Shown in pieces: positions 1 to 6,150 of a stretch of DNA of 10,959 nucleotides; the first letter of the stretch is position 1; each line of letters begins with the position of its first letter. The translations under genes were made by a program, and so were the position numbers. The DNA comes from Hyphomicrobiales bacterium. Its GTDB lineage: Bacteria; Pseudomonadota; Alphaproteobacteria; Rhizobiales; JAUVMS01. Location of the stretch: assembly GCA_030600135.1 (NCBI GenBank), contig JAUVMS010000059.1, positions 1 through 10,959 of the forward strand, read 5' to 3'. The notes under the pieces are model-generated. The model was given only the letters and a program-made list of their open reading frames with translations. It was not told the DNA's origin and ran no database searches.

Positions 1-1545
1 CGCGAGTCCGGTTGGTTCAGCCAGATCTTGTCGCTGGTTCTGCCAATCCTGCTGTTCTTCGGGATTTGGATGTTTTTCTTCCGCCGCTTTGCCGAAAAGC
101 AGGGCCTCGGCGGCCTGATGTCCGTTGGCAAGTCCCGCGCCAAGGTCTATGTGGAGAAGGAAACCGGTGTCACGTTTCACGACGTGGCGGGCGTTGATTC
201 CGCCAAGGCCGAGCTGAAGGAGGTGGTCGACTTTCTGCGCGATCCAGACCACTACGGCCGGCTCGGCGCGCGGATACCCAAGGGGCTGTTGCTGGTCGGC
301 CCTCCAGGCACCGGCAAGACGTTGTTGGCGCGAGCCGTTGCCGGTGAGGCCGGCGTGCCTTTCTTTTCCATCTCGGGCTCGGAATTCGTCGAAATGTTCG
401 TCGGTGTCGGTGCCGCCCGCGTGCGCGATTTGTTTGAGCAGGCCCGCAAGGCGAAGCCGTGCATCATTTTCATCGACGAGCTTGATTCACTCGGGCGCAG
501 ACGCGGTGGTGGTATGGCGGGCGGCCACGACGAAAAGGAACAGACGCTCAACCAGCTGCTCGCCGAGTTGGATGGTTTTGATCCGCGCGAAGGTATTGTC
601 TTGCTTGCCGCAACCAATCGCCCCGAAGTCCTCGATCCGGCGCTCACCCGTTCGGGCCGCTTCGATCGCCAAATCGTGGTCGATCGCCCGGATCGCAATG
701 GTCGCGCCGCGATCCTCAAGGTGCATTTGCGCAAGATCTCCGCCGATCCGCAGCTCGATGTCGACCAGATCGCCGCCATCACTCCGGGCTTTTCCGGCGC
801 CGACCTGGCCAATCTGGTGAACGAGGCGGCGCTCGTCGCCACCCGAGAGGGTGCCAGTATCGTCACCAAGGAGCACTTCACCCCGGCCGTCGAGCGGCTT
901 GTCGCCGGCGCCGAGCAATCCCGCCTGCTCGGTCCCGATGAGCGCAGGGTCGTCGCCTACCACGAGATGGGCCACGCGCTCGTTGCCTCGGCCTTGCCTG
1001 GCGCCGATCCCGTGCACAAGGTGTCGATCATTCCTCGCGGTGTTGGGGCGCTCGGCTACACCATGCAGCGCCCGACGGAGGATCGTTATTTGATCTCGCG
1101 GCCGGATTTGGAGAGCAAAATCGCGGTGTTGATGGGCGGGCGCGCCGCCGAGGAGTTGATCTTTGACGAGATTTCAACCGGGGCCGCCGACGATCTCGAT
1201 CGCGCCACCGACATCGCTCGGCAAATGGTGGCTCGCTTTGGCATGACCGATTCTCTCGGCCAGATGGTCTACGATGCCCAACGCCAAGCTTTTCTCGACG
1301 GCAATCAGGCCACCTTCGAACCGCGCTCCTATTCCGAAGCAACCGCCCGTGAGATCGACCTCACGGTCCGTAGCCTGGTCGACGATGCCTATGAGACGGC
1401 CAAGTCCATCCTCGAGCGCCGCCACAAGGAACTCGAGGAAGGTGCCGAGCTGCTCCTGGATCGTGAAACGCTCGAGCCATCCGATTTCCCGCCCCTCAAA
1501 TCGGTGAACCAGCGCGGCAAGACTACGTCCAAAGCCGCCGAATGA
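1..1545 (+). CDS. ftsH: FtsH-type ATP-dependent zinc metalloprotease (5' end outside window)
   Basis: This is a membrane-anchored AAA+ protease that unfolds and degrades membrane and short-lived cytoplasmic proteins. The frame is open to the left edge, so the first transmembrane helix and periplasmic domain lie outside; 514 residues are visible, numbered here from the edge. A hydrophobic helix at about 10-28 is the second membrane segment. Walker A GPPGTGKT is at 100-107, the pore-loop FVG follows, Walker B IIFIDELD is at 155-162, and arginine fingers R217 and R220 lie in the second region of homology. The zinc site is HEMGH at 321-325 with a likely third ligand D398 in TGAADDLDRAT. Differences from textbook FtsH are IDELDSLG for IDEIDAVG, Met inside HExxH, and a divergent lysine-rich tail. 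The next gene is not glmM, the usual alphaproteobacterial ftsH neighbour, which suggests a secondary paralogue (inference). Confidence 0.95.
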   Translation, partial: RESGWFSQILSLVLPILLFFGIWMFFFRRFAEKQGLGGLMSVGKSRAKVYVEKETGVTFHDVAGVDSAKAELKEVVDFLRDPDHYGRLGARIPKGLLLVGPPGTGKTLLARAVAGEAGVPFFSISGSEFVEMFVGVGAARVRDLFEQARKAKPCIIFIDELDSLGRRRGGGMAGGHDEKEQTLNQLLAELDGFDPREGIVLLAATNRPEVLDPALTRSGRFDRQIVVDRPDRNGRAAILKVHLRKISADPQLDVDQIAAITPGFSGADLANLVNEAALVATREGASIVTKEHFTPAVERLVAGAEQSRLLGPDERRVVAYHEMGHALVASALPGADPVHKVSIIPRGVGALGYTMQRPTEDRYLISRPDLESKIAVLMGGRAAEELIFDEISTGAADDLDRATDIARQMVARFGMTDSLGQMVYDAQRQAFLDGNQATFEPRSYSEATAREIDLTVRSLVDDAYETAKSILERRHKELEEGAELLLDRETLEPSDFPPLKSVNQRGKTTSKAAE

Positions 1546-1719
1546 GGACTGGTGGGCCATTACGGTGGGCCGAACCGAATCGTCGTCGCGCAATTCAAGG
1601 TGCGTTGCTTCTTGCCGCCGCGACATATGCTCAAGGCGAGAACGACCTGTGCCCGCCGCGCCACAGCCACCACTGCGCTTAACGTCTTATCCCGTGCTTA
1701 GTTGCCTCTATGCCAAAAG

Positions 1720-1747
1720 TTGCCGAGACTACGAGATCAAGTATATC
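1720..1747 (+). promoter_or_regulatory. Candidate sigma-70-like promoter for the small Cys-rich gene
   Basis: A -35-like TTGCCG (1720-1725) is followed by a 16-base spacer and a -10-like TATATC (1742-1747), each matching 4 of 6 consensus bases. Transcription would begin near 1754, leaving a leader of roughly 20 bases before the ATG at 1773. If real, it excludes the upstream in-frame ATG at 1710. This was found by eye only. The rest of 1546-1772 shows no convincing terminator or gene. Confidence 0.3.
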
Positions 1748-1761
1748 GGAGATCCTGGTTC

Positions 1762-1765
1762 GGAG
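1762..1765 (+). promoter_or_regulatory. Ribosome binding site deciding the start at 1773
   Basis: GGAG lies 7 bases before the ATG at 1773. That ATG opens directly into a signal peptide, whereas starting at the in-frame ATG at 1710 would place 21 polar residues ahead of it. Confidence 0.5.
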
Positions 1766-1772
1766 CTCTACG

Positions 1773-2099
1773 ATGTCCATTCGTCTTGTCTTTGCTGCTT
1801 TTGTTTTGCTGATGGCCATGTCTCTTGGCGCACAAGCGGGCCCGCTTGCGTTGGCGGGGCCTGGCCTCGGTCAAGCGGGCGCGAGAGGTCAATCGGCGCT
1901 ACTTCTGCTCGCTGACTCAAAAAAGTGCCAGACGCTGCTGATCTGCAATTTTCGGCGGGGGCGGCGCAGTTTCCGCGGCTGCCTGTCAAGCTATAGCTGC
2001 CGTCGTTGCACCTTCAAGCGTCGTTGCCGGCGGATCAACGGCCGCCGAGTGTGTGACATGCCGTTGCGCTGTACATGGGGTGCGCCGCCGCTCAGCTGA
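1773..2099 (+). CDS. Small exported Arg/Cys-rich protein with four C-x5-C pairs, function unknown
   Basis: I recognise no family for this 108-residue protein. Residues 1-22 form a clear signal peptide: MSIR, a hydrophobic core, and a likely cleavage after AQA, giving a mature protein of about 86 residues. A small, neutral Gly/Ala/Leu linker runs to about residue 48. The C-terminal half is strongly basic, with about 14 Arg between residues 52 and 100, and holds eight Cys at 52, 58, 70, 76, 79, 85, 94 and 100. These group into four exact C-x5-C pairs separated by 11, 2 and 8 residues. An even Cys number and export suggest four disulfides in the periplasm or outside, or metal binding; both are inference. 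The start is supported by GGAG 7 bases upstream. The last 109 bases overlap the opposing acetyltransferase gene. It could be a cationic secreted peptide, but no activity can be assigned. Confidence 0.72.
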   Translation: MSIRLVFAAFVLLMAMSLGAQAGPLALAGPGLGQAGARGQSALLLLADSKKCQTLLICNFRRGRRSFRGCLSSYSCRRCTFKRRCRRINGRRVCDMPLRCTWGAPPLS

Positions 2100-2602
2100 A
2101 CGCCATACCAGACCGCCATCGAGATTGATCGCGGTTCAGGCCAGTGTTTTTTCATGAAAACGCAGTTGGGGTGGGCGCTGTAGTCGCCGAACGGCGCGCG
2201 CACGGCATAGCCCGCAGAGCGGTACAGTTCGAGCGCTTCGGGCTGTCGGTTCCCTGTTTCGAGCCGCATGACACCAATGCCCTTTGCCAGGGCACATGCT
2301 TCAAGTGCATGGAGGATCTCGCTCGCGACACCGTGGCCTCGGGCCGACGGCCGCACGTAAAGCCGGGAAATTTCACCATAGTCGGCAAACTGCTTTAGCC
2401 CACCGCAACCCACGGCCTGGCCGTCCTGGCGGGCGACGAGGAAGGTAATGTGCGGCGCGAGCAGCGCGTTGATATCGAGGCCGTGCTGGCTTTCCGGCGG
2501 ATAGAGCGGCTCGAGAGTGGCGTCGAGCTCTGCAACGAGCGCAACCGCCTCCGGACAATCGGCGCGCTCGGCCCCGATCACCAGGCCGGTATCATCGCTC
2601 AT
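1991..2602 (-). CDS. GNAT-family N-acetyltransferase with an unusual C-terminal tail
   Basis: This is a 203-residue acyl-CoA-dependent N-acetyltransferase of unknown substrate. The GNAT core covers about residues 6-154. Beta-4 is EISRLYVRP, followed by the acetyl-CoA pyrophosphate loop RGHGVA at 89-93 and beyond. RLETG and the ALELYRSAGY segment match motif B, and the core ends near CVFMKKHW. The ATG overlaps the moaE stop in an ATGA (2599-2602), so translation is probably coupled to moaE and the gene is the last of the pgsA-moaD-moaE run. Residues from about 155 to 203 form an Arg-rich extension beyond the normal end of a GNAT domain. Much of it is encoded opposite the 3' end of the Cys-rich gene and may be a read-on product of a lost stop codon. 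The family is well supported; the target molecule is not. Confidence 0.85.
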   Translation of the reverse strand: MSDDTGLVIGAERADCPEAVALVAELDATLEPLYPPESQHGLDINALLAPHITFLVARQDGQAVGCGGLKQFADYGEISRLYVRPSARGHGVASEILHALEACALAKGIGVMRLETGNRQPEALELYRSAGYAVRAPFGDYSAHPNCVFMKKHWPEPRSISMAVWYGVQLSGGAPHVQRNGMSHTRRPLIRRQRRLKVQRRQL

Positions 2603-3069
2603 TCGGCGGCTCGTTTCGTCCGCCGCCAGCGCTTGAGCGCCGTGTCGTCACTCTCGCGCGCATCGACCCAGCGCGCCTCGCCCGTTGCGGTCTCTTCCTT
2701 CTTCCAAAACGGCGCCGACGTCTTGAGGTAGTCCATCAGGAACGCCGCCGCCTCGAAGGCAGCCTGTCGGTGCGGCGATGCGGTCACCACCAGCACAATG
2801 TTGTCGCCGGGCTCAAGCCGGCCGTAGCGGTGGATGATGAGGCTCGCCTGCAGCGGCCAGCGCGCCAGCGCATTGCCCTCCACCCGCGCGAGTTCGACCT
2901 CGGTCATGCCGGGATAGTGCTCAAGCGTCATTGCCGAAATCGGCTCGCCACCCGCAACATCGCGAACCGTCCCGGTAAACGTAACGATGGCACCGATGTC
3001 AGTGCGCCCACGTCGGATGGCCGCCACCTCGGCACCGATGTCGAAATCCTCTTCCTGCACGCGGATCAT
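2599..3069 (-). CDS. moaE: Molybdopterin synthase catalytic subunit MoaE
   Basis: MoaE pairs with thiocarboxylated MoaD to insert two sulfurs into precursor Z (cPMP), forming the dithiolene of molybdopterin in the cytoplasm. The 156-residue protein has the family hallmarks: FTGTVRD with R36, the TLEHYPGM segment, ASPHR with H100 and R101, and YLKTSAPFWKKE carrying the catalytic-site lysines K116 and K123/K124. The start was placed at ATG 3069 because AGGTGA lies exactly 7 bases upstream; an in-frame TTG two codons earlier would leave almost no spacing. It follows moaD by 36 bases, and its stop overlaps the acetyltransferase start by 4 bases. The C-terminal tail after about residue 138 is basic, with several Arg and Lys residues. 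Length and order agree with alphaproteobacterial moaDE pairs. Confidence 0.96.
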   Translation of the reverse strand: MIRVQEEDFDIGAEVAAIRRGRTDIGAIVTFTGTVRDVAGGEPISAMTLEHYPGMTEVELARVEGNALARWPLQASLIIHRYGRLEPGDNIVLVVTASPHRQAAFEAAAFLMDYLKTSAPFWKKEETATGEARWVDARESDDTALKRWRRTKRAAE

Positions 3070-3076
3070 GATCAAG

Positions 3077-3082
3077 TCACCT
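3077..3082 (-). promoter_or_regulatory. moaE: Shine-Dalgarno of moaE, deciding the ATG at 3069
   Basis: On the - strand AGGTGA stands 7 bases before the ATG ending at 3069. The alternative TTG ending at 3075 would be only 1 base from it, too close to be used. Confidence 0.6.
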
Positions 3083-3105
3083 GGCGATGGCCGTACGTTT
3101 TCCCT

Positions 3106-3363
3106 TCAACCACCGGTCACCGGCGGGAAGAATGCGACCTCGCGGGCCCCTGCCAGCGCTGCGTCGGGTGCCACATGAACGTGGTCGAGCGCTGCGCGAA
3201 CGACTTCCGGTCGGGCAAACGCCGCCTCGAACTCCGGCCCGCGGGTTGTCAGCCACGCAATGAGGTCGCCCACCGAGGCAACTTCCTCGGGCACCACCAA
3301 ATCCTCTTCCGCTCTGCCGGTTTGCTCGCGGACCCAGGCGAAATAGCGAATTTTGAGTGTCAT
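3106..3363 (-). CDS. moaD: Molybdopterin synthase sulfur-carrier subunit MoaD
   Basis: MoaD is a ubiquitin-fold sulfur carrier. Its C-terminal glycine is adenylated and thiocarboxylated, then inserted into the MoaE active site. The 85-residue protein begins with the typical first strand, LKIRYFAWVRE, and ends in PPVTGG, so the essential terminal Gly-Gly is present. Start choice: ATG 3363 lies directly before the first strand as in homologues, although its ribosome binding site is poor. An in-frame TTG at 3399 overlaps the pgsA stop as TTGA and would add 12 polar residues; it may mark coupled translation but is less likely. The gene sits 32 bases after pgsA and 36 bases before moaE. No gene for the activating enzyme (MoeB) is in the window. 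Confidence 0.93.
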   Translation of the reverse strand: MTLKIRYFAWVREQTGRAEEDLVVPEEVASVGDLIAWLTTRGPEFEAAFARPEVVRAALDHVHVAPDAALAGAREVAFFPPVTGG

Positions 3364-3395
3364 GGACCAATTGTTACGTGCTGCGGGCCGTCGCC

Positions 3396-3989
3396 TCAAG
3401 TCCGCTCTTCAAAGACATGCTTGAGCCCGGCGCGAAAATAGTCGTAGCCCGTGTAGAGCGTGATAATCGCCGCGCCCCAAAGCAGTGTCAGCCCGATTGT
3501 CGTGGTCCAGATGTAGATCTTGTCGCCAGCCGGGCCCGCGATCAGAAATCCCAATGCCAACATCTGCATGGTGGTCTTGTATTTTGCGAGTTGCGTGACG
3601 GGCACGCTCACCTTCAGCTCGGCCAGGTATTCCCTGAGGCCGGACACCAGGATCTCGCGCGACAAGATGATGATGGCGGCCCACAGCGACCAATCGCCGA
3701 TGACGTTCTTGGACACAAGAACCAGAACCGCGACGCCGACGAGCAGTTTGTCCGCAATCGGGTCGAGCATCCGCCCGAGCGACGATTGCTGCTGCCAGGC
3801 CCGCGCCAGATAACCATCGAAGAAGTCGGTAATCGCGGCGGCCAGGAAAACGATCAGTGCCAGCCAATGTCCGAGATCACCCGGAATGAAGAAGAGGCAC
3901 GCCGCCATCAGCGGCACGGCGAGAATTCGGCCGTATGTCAACAGGTTGGGCCAGCTAAGCGCAGTCCAATATGTGGTTGTCTGGGCCAT
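3396..3989 (-). CDS. pgsA: CDP-diacylglycerol--glycerol-3-phosphate 3-phosphatidyltransferase PgsA
   Basis: PgsA is an inner-membrane enzyme that makes phosphatidylglycerol phosphate and CMP from CDP-diacylglycerol and glycerol 3-phosphate, the committed step to phosphatidylglycerol and cardiolipin. The 197-residue protein carries the complete CDP-alcohol phosphotransferase signature: D55, D58-G59, A62-R63, G72, D76 and D80 with the canonical spacing. The N-terminal PNLLTYGRI motif is typical of PgsA, and several hydrophobic helices cover the rest. The ATG at 3989 is preferred because the protein then starts just before the conserved N-terminal helix; a TTG at 4010 would add seven residues. 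Neither start has a strong ribosome binding site. The gene lies 112 bases after uvrC, probably with its own promoter, and leads the pgsA-moaD-moaE-GNAT run. Confidence 0.95.
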   Translation of the reverse strand: MAQTTTYWTALSWPNLLTYGRILAVPLMAACLFFIPGDLGHWLALIVFLAAAITDFFDGYLARAWQQQSSLGRMLDPIADKLLVGVAVLVLVSKNVIGDWSLWAAIIILSREILVSGLREYLAELKVSVPVTQLAKYKTTMQMLALGFLIAGPAGDKIYIWTTTIGLTLLWGAAIITLYTGYDYFRAGLKHVFEERT

Positions 3990-4042
3990 GCAACTGGTCA
4001 ACCATGCCAAGCCTGCTAGGTCAATGCGTGATCTGCTGATAT

Positions 4043-4071
4043 TTCATATTTGTGTGAATGGCTTGCGACAA
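4043..4071 (-). promoter_or_regulatory. Candidate promoter for pgsA-moaD-moaE
   Basis: On the - strand a -35-like TTGTCG (4066-4071) and a -10-like TATGAA (4043-4048) are separated by exactly 17 bases, each matching 4 of 6 consensus bases. They sit in an AT-rich patch inside the 112-base uvrC-pgsA gap, in a GC-rich background, about 50 bases before the pgsA ATG. This was identified by eye and is unverified. Confidence 0.35.
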
Positions 4072-4101
4072 CCTTGGACAAGTCCGGGTGAACTTTGCCA
4101 C

Positions 4102-6066
4102 TCACCCATCCCGTTCATGAAAGAAGTCATAGATTGCCTGGGCCATCGCCTCGGAGATACCGTCCACCGCTCTGAGATCGGCAACGCCGGACCGACTGAC
4201 GGCCTTGGCAGAGCCGAAGTGCGCCAATAGCGCCCGCTTGCGGGTTGGCCCGATGCCGGCGATCTCGTCGAGCGGATTGGCCGAAATCGCCTTTTTCCTC
4301 CGGGCCCGATGCGAACCGATGGCAAAGCGGTGGGCCTCGTCACGCAGTCGTTGGATGAAATAGAGCACGGGATCGCGCGGCTCGAGCATGAAGACATCGC
4401 GGCCGGGCACGTGAAAATGCTCGCGCCCCGCGTCGCGATCGGGCCCCTTGGCGATACCGGCGATTGGCAGCTCGGCAATGCCCAATTCATCGAGCACACC
4501 ACGCGCCGCCGACAGCTGGCCCTTGCCCCCGTCAATCAAAACGAGGTCCGGCCATGGCGGCAATTCGCCGGCATCTCTCTCCCCGCCATCCTCGGTGTCG
4601 CTGCCGCTACCGGTTGCTGCGTTGTCGCCACGTTCGCCATGCTCCTTGATGAGCCGCTTGAAGCGCCGCGTCAGCACCTCGCGCATCATCGCGTAGTCGT
4701 CGCCCTGGGCAATATCGTCCGCTTTGATGTTGAACTTGCGATACTGGCTTTTGATGAGGCCTTCGGGCCCCGCCACGATCATCGCGCCGACCGCATTCGT
4801 GCCCTGGATGTGGGAATTGTCGTAAACCTCGATGCGTTGCGGGGTCTCATCCAACACAAAGAGTTTGCCCAAGCCATCGAGCAGGCGCTGCTGACTGGCC
4901 GACTCGGCCATCCGTCGCCCGAGCGCTTCGCGCGCATTGGCTTCGGCATGGGCAATGAGCTCTCGCTTCTGGCCTCGTTTCGGGACGCTGACCCGCACCC
5001 GGCGCTCCGCACGCGTGGTCAGCGCCTCCTCGAGCAGCGCGCGGTTCGGCACCACGTGGCTCAGCAAAATAAGCCGTGGCACCGGCTTGTCGTCATAGAA
5101 CTGGGCAATGAAGGCATCGAGCACCTGGTCGACCGGAAGCGACCGATCGGCGCGCGGGAAATAGGCCCGATTGCCCCAATTTTGCCCGGTGCGAAAGAAG
5201 AACACCTGGACACACGTTTGGCCGCCCTCGGTGTGCGCGGCGAAGACGTCGGCCTCCTCAACGCCTTCCGGGTTGATCCCCTGGTGCTGCTGCACATGGG
5301 AAAGCGCCTGCAAGCGATTGCGGTATTGCGCTGCACGTTCAAACTCGAGGTTATCGGACGCCCCCATCATCAGCGCATTGAGCTCGTCGCGCACGGTGCT
5401 GCTCCCGCCGTGGAGGAACCGTTTGGCCTCGTCCACCAGCTGACCATAGTCATCTAGGCCGATCTCGCCGGTGCAGGGCGCCGAGCATCGTTTGATTTGG
5501 TAGAGCAGGCAGGGCCGCGTGCGGCTCTCGTAAACCGCGTCGGAGCAGCTTCTGAGCAAGAACGCACGCTGCAACGTGTTGATCGTACGGTTCACCGCGC
5601 CCGCCGAGGCGAACGGGCCGAAGTAGTCGCCCTTGCGCTTGCGGGCGCCACGGTGCTTGAGGATATGCGGCGCCTCGTGATCACGCGCGATGAGAATGTA
5701 AGGAAACGACTTATCATCGCGCAAAAGCACATTGAAGCGAGGCTTGAGCCGCTTGATCAAGTTGGCTTCCAGCAGCAGTGCCTCAGACTCGGTTTCCGTC
5801 GAGACAAACTCCATGGCCGCCGTCGCCAGGATCATCCGGGCTATCCGGTTGGTATGTCCGCCGAGTCGGGCATAGCTTTGCACCCGCTTCTTGAGGTTGC
5901 GCGCCTTGCCGACGTAGAGCACTTCTCCCTCGGCATTGATCATGCGGTAGACGCCGGGTCCGTTTGGCAACGTTTTGAGAATGCGCGCAATGACATCGGG
6001 GCCCGTCTCGACTGCAGCGGGCGCTATGTCGGCGGCCGGCACTTCACGCGTATTCTTGAGTGGCAT
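4102..6066 (-). CDS. uvrC: Excinuclease ABC subunit C (UvrC)
   Basis: UvrC makes both incisions around bulky DNA lesions in nucleotide excision repair, after UvrA and UvrB have located the damage. The 654-residue protein is full length. The GIY-YIG nuclease for the 3' cut has GVY at 38-40 and YVG at 51-53. Cysteines 174, 186, 194 and 198 have the C-x11-C-x7-C-x3-C spacing reported to hold an iron-sulfur cluster in UvrC. The UvrB-binding UVR motif is near 225-260. The RNase H-like nuclease for the 5' cut has D416 (in DNSHIQG), D512 (in IDGGKGQ) and H579 (in RDEAHRFAI). Two helix-hairpin-helix motifs fill 598-650. An acidic Gly/Ser/Asp-rich linker at about 478-503 interrupts the nuclease domain. 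The start ATG is preceded by a small inverted repeat and a weak ribosome binding site. Confidence 0.98.
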   Translation of the reverse strand: MPLKNTREVPAADIAPAAVETGPDVIARILKTLPNGPGVYRMINAEGEVLYVGKARNLKKRVQSYARLGGHTNRIARMILATAAMEFVSTETESEALLLEANLIKRLKPRFNVLLRDDKSFPYILIARDHEAPHILKHRGARKRKGDYFGPFASAGAVNRTINTLQRAFLLRSCSDAVYESRTRPCLLYQIKRCSAPCTGEIGLDDYGQLVDEAKRFLHGGSSTVRDELNALMMGASDNLEFERAAQYRNRLQALSHVQQHQGINPEGVEEADVFAAHTEGGQTCVQVFFFRTGQNWGNRAYFPRADRSLPVDQVLDAFIAQFYDDKPVPRLILLSHVVPNRALLEEALTTRAERRVRVSVPKRGQKRELIAHAEANAREALGRRMAESASQQRLLDGLGKLFVLDETPQRIEVYDNSHIQGTNAVGAMIVAGPEGLIKSQYRKFNIKADDIAQGDDYAMMREVLTRRFKRLIKEHGERGDNAATGSGSDTEDGGERDAGELPPWPDLVLIDGGKGQLSAARGVLDELGIAELPIAGIAKGPDRDAGREHFHVPGRDVFMLEPRDPVLYFIQRLRDEAHRFAIGSHRARRKKAISANPLDEIAGIGPTRKRALLAHFGSAKAVSRSGVADLRAVDGISEAMAQAIYDFFHERDG

Positions 6067-6077
6067 GGTCCGGTTAT

Positions 6078-6094
6078 GCGACGCACTGCGTCGC
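6078..6094. repeat. Short perfect inverted repeat before uvrC
   Basis: GCGACGC and GCGTCGC (7 bases each) flank a 3-base loop. The hairpin lies between the stop of the glucosaminidase-like gene and the uvrC ATG, 11 bases before that ATG. There is no T-run on the - strand, so it is at best a weak terminator; it could also lie in the uvrC leader. Confidence 0.45.
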
Positions 6095-6150
6095 CGCGCA
6101 AGATCAGCGCCCGCCTGCCCACAATCGCAGCTGTTCAGAAGGTGAAGCAG

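Noticed and set aside
1551..1571. Direct repeat GGTGGGCC twice just after the ftsH stop
   Set aside because: Only two 8-base copies 13 bases apart and not inverted, so it is no terminator and could be chance in GC-rich sequence.
1710..1772. Upstream in-frame ATG extending the Cys-rich protein by 21 residues
   Set aside because: The extension would bury the signal peptide, has no good ribosome binding site, and overlaps the candidate promoter.
2770..3441. + strand open frame opposite moaE and moaD
   Set aside because: MoaD and MoaE are unambiguous on the other strand, including the terminal Gly-Gly and the catalytic lysines.
4309..5457. Long + strand open frame opposite uvrC (382 codons)
   Set aside because: uvrC on the other strand has every domain and catalytic residue. 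This frame shows no recognisable domain and is a typical antisense shadow in GC-rich DNA.
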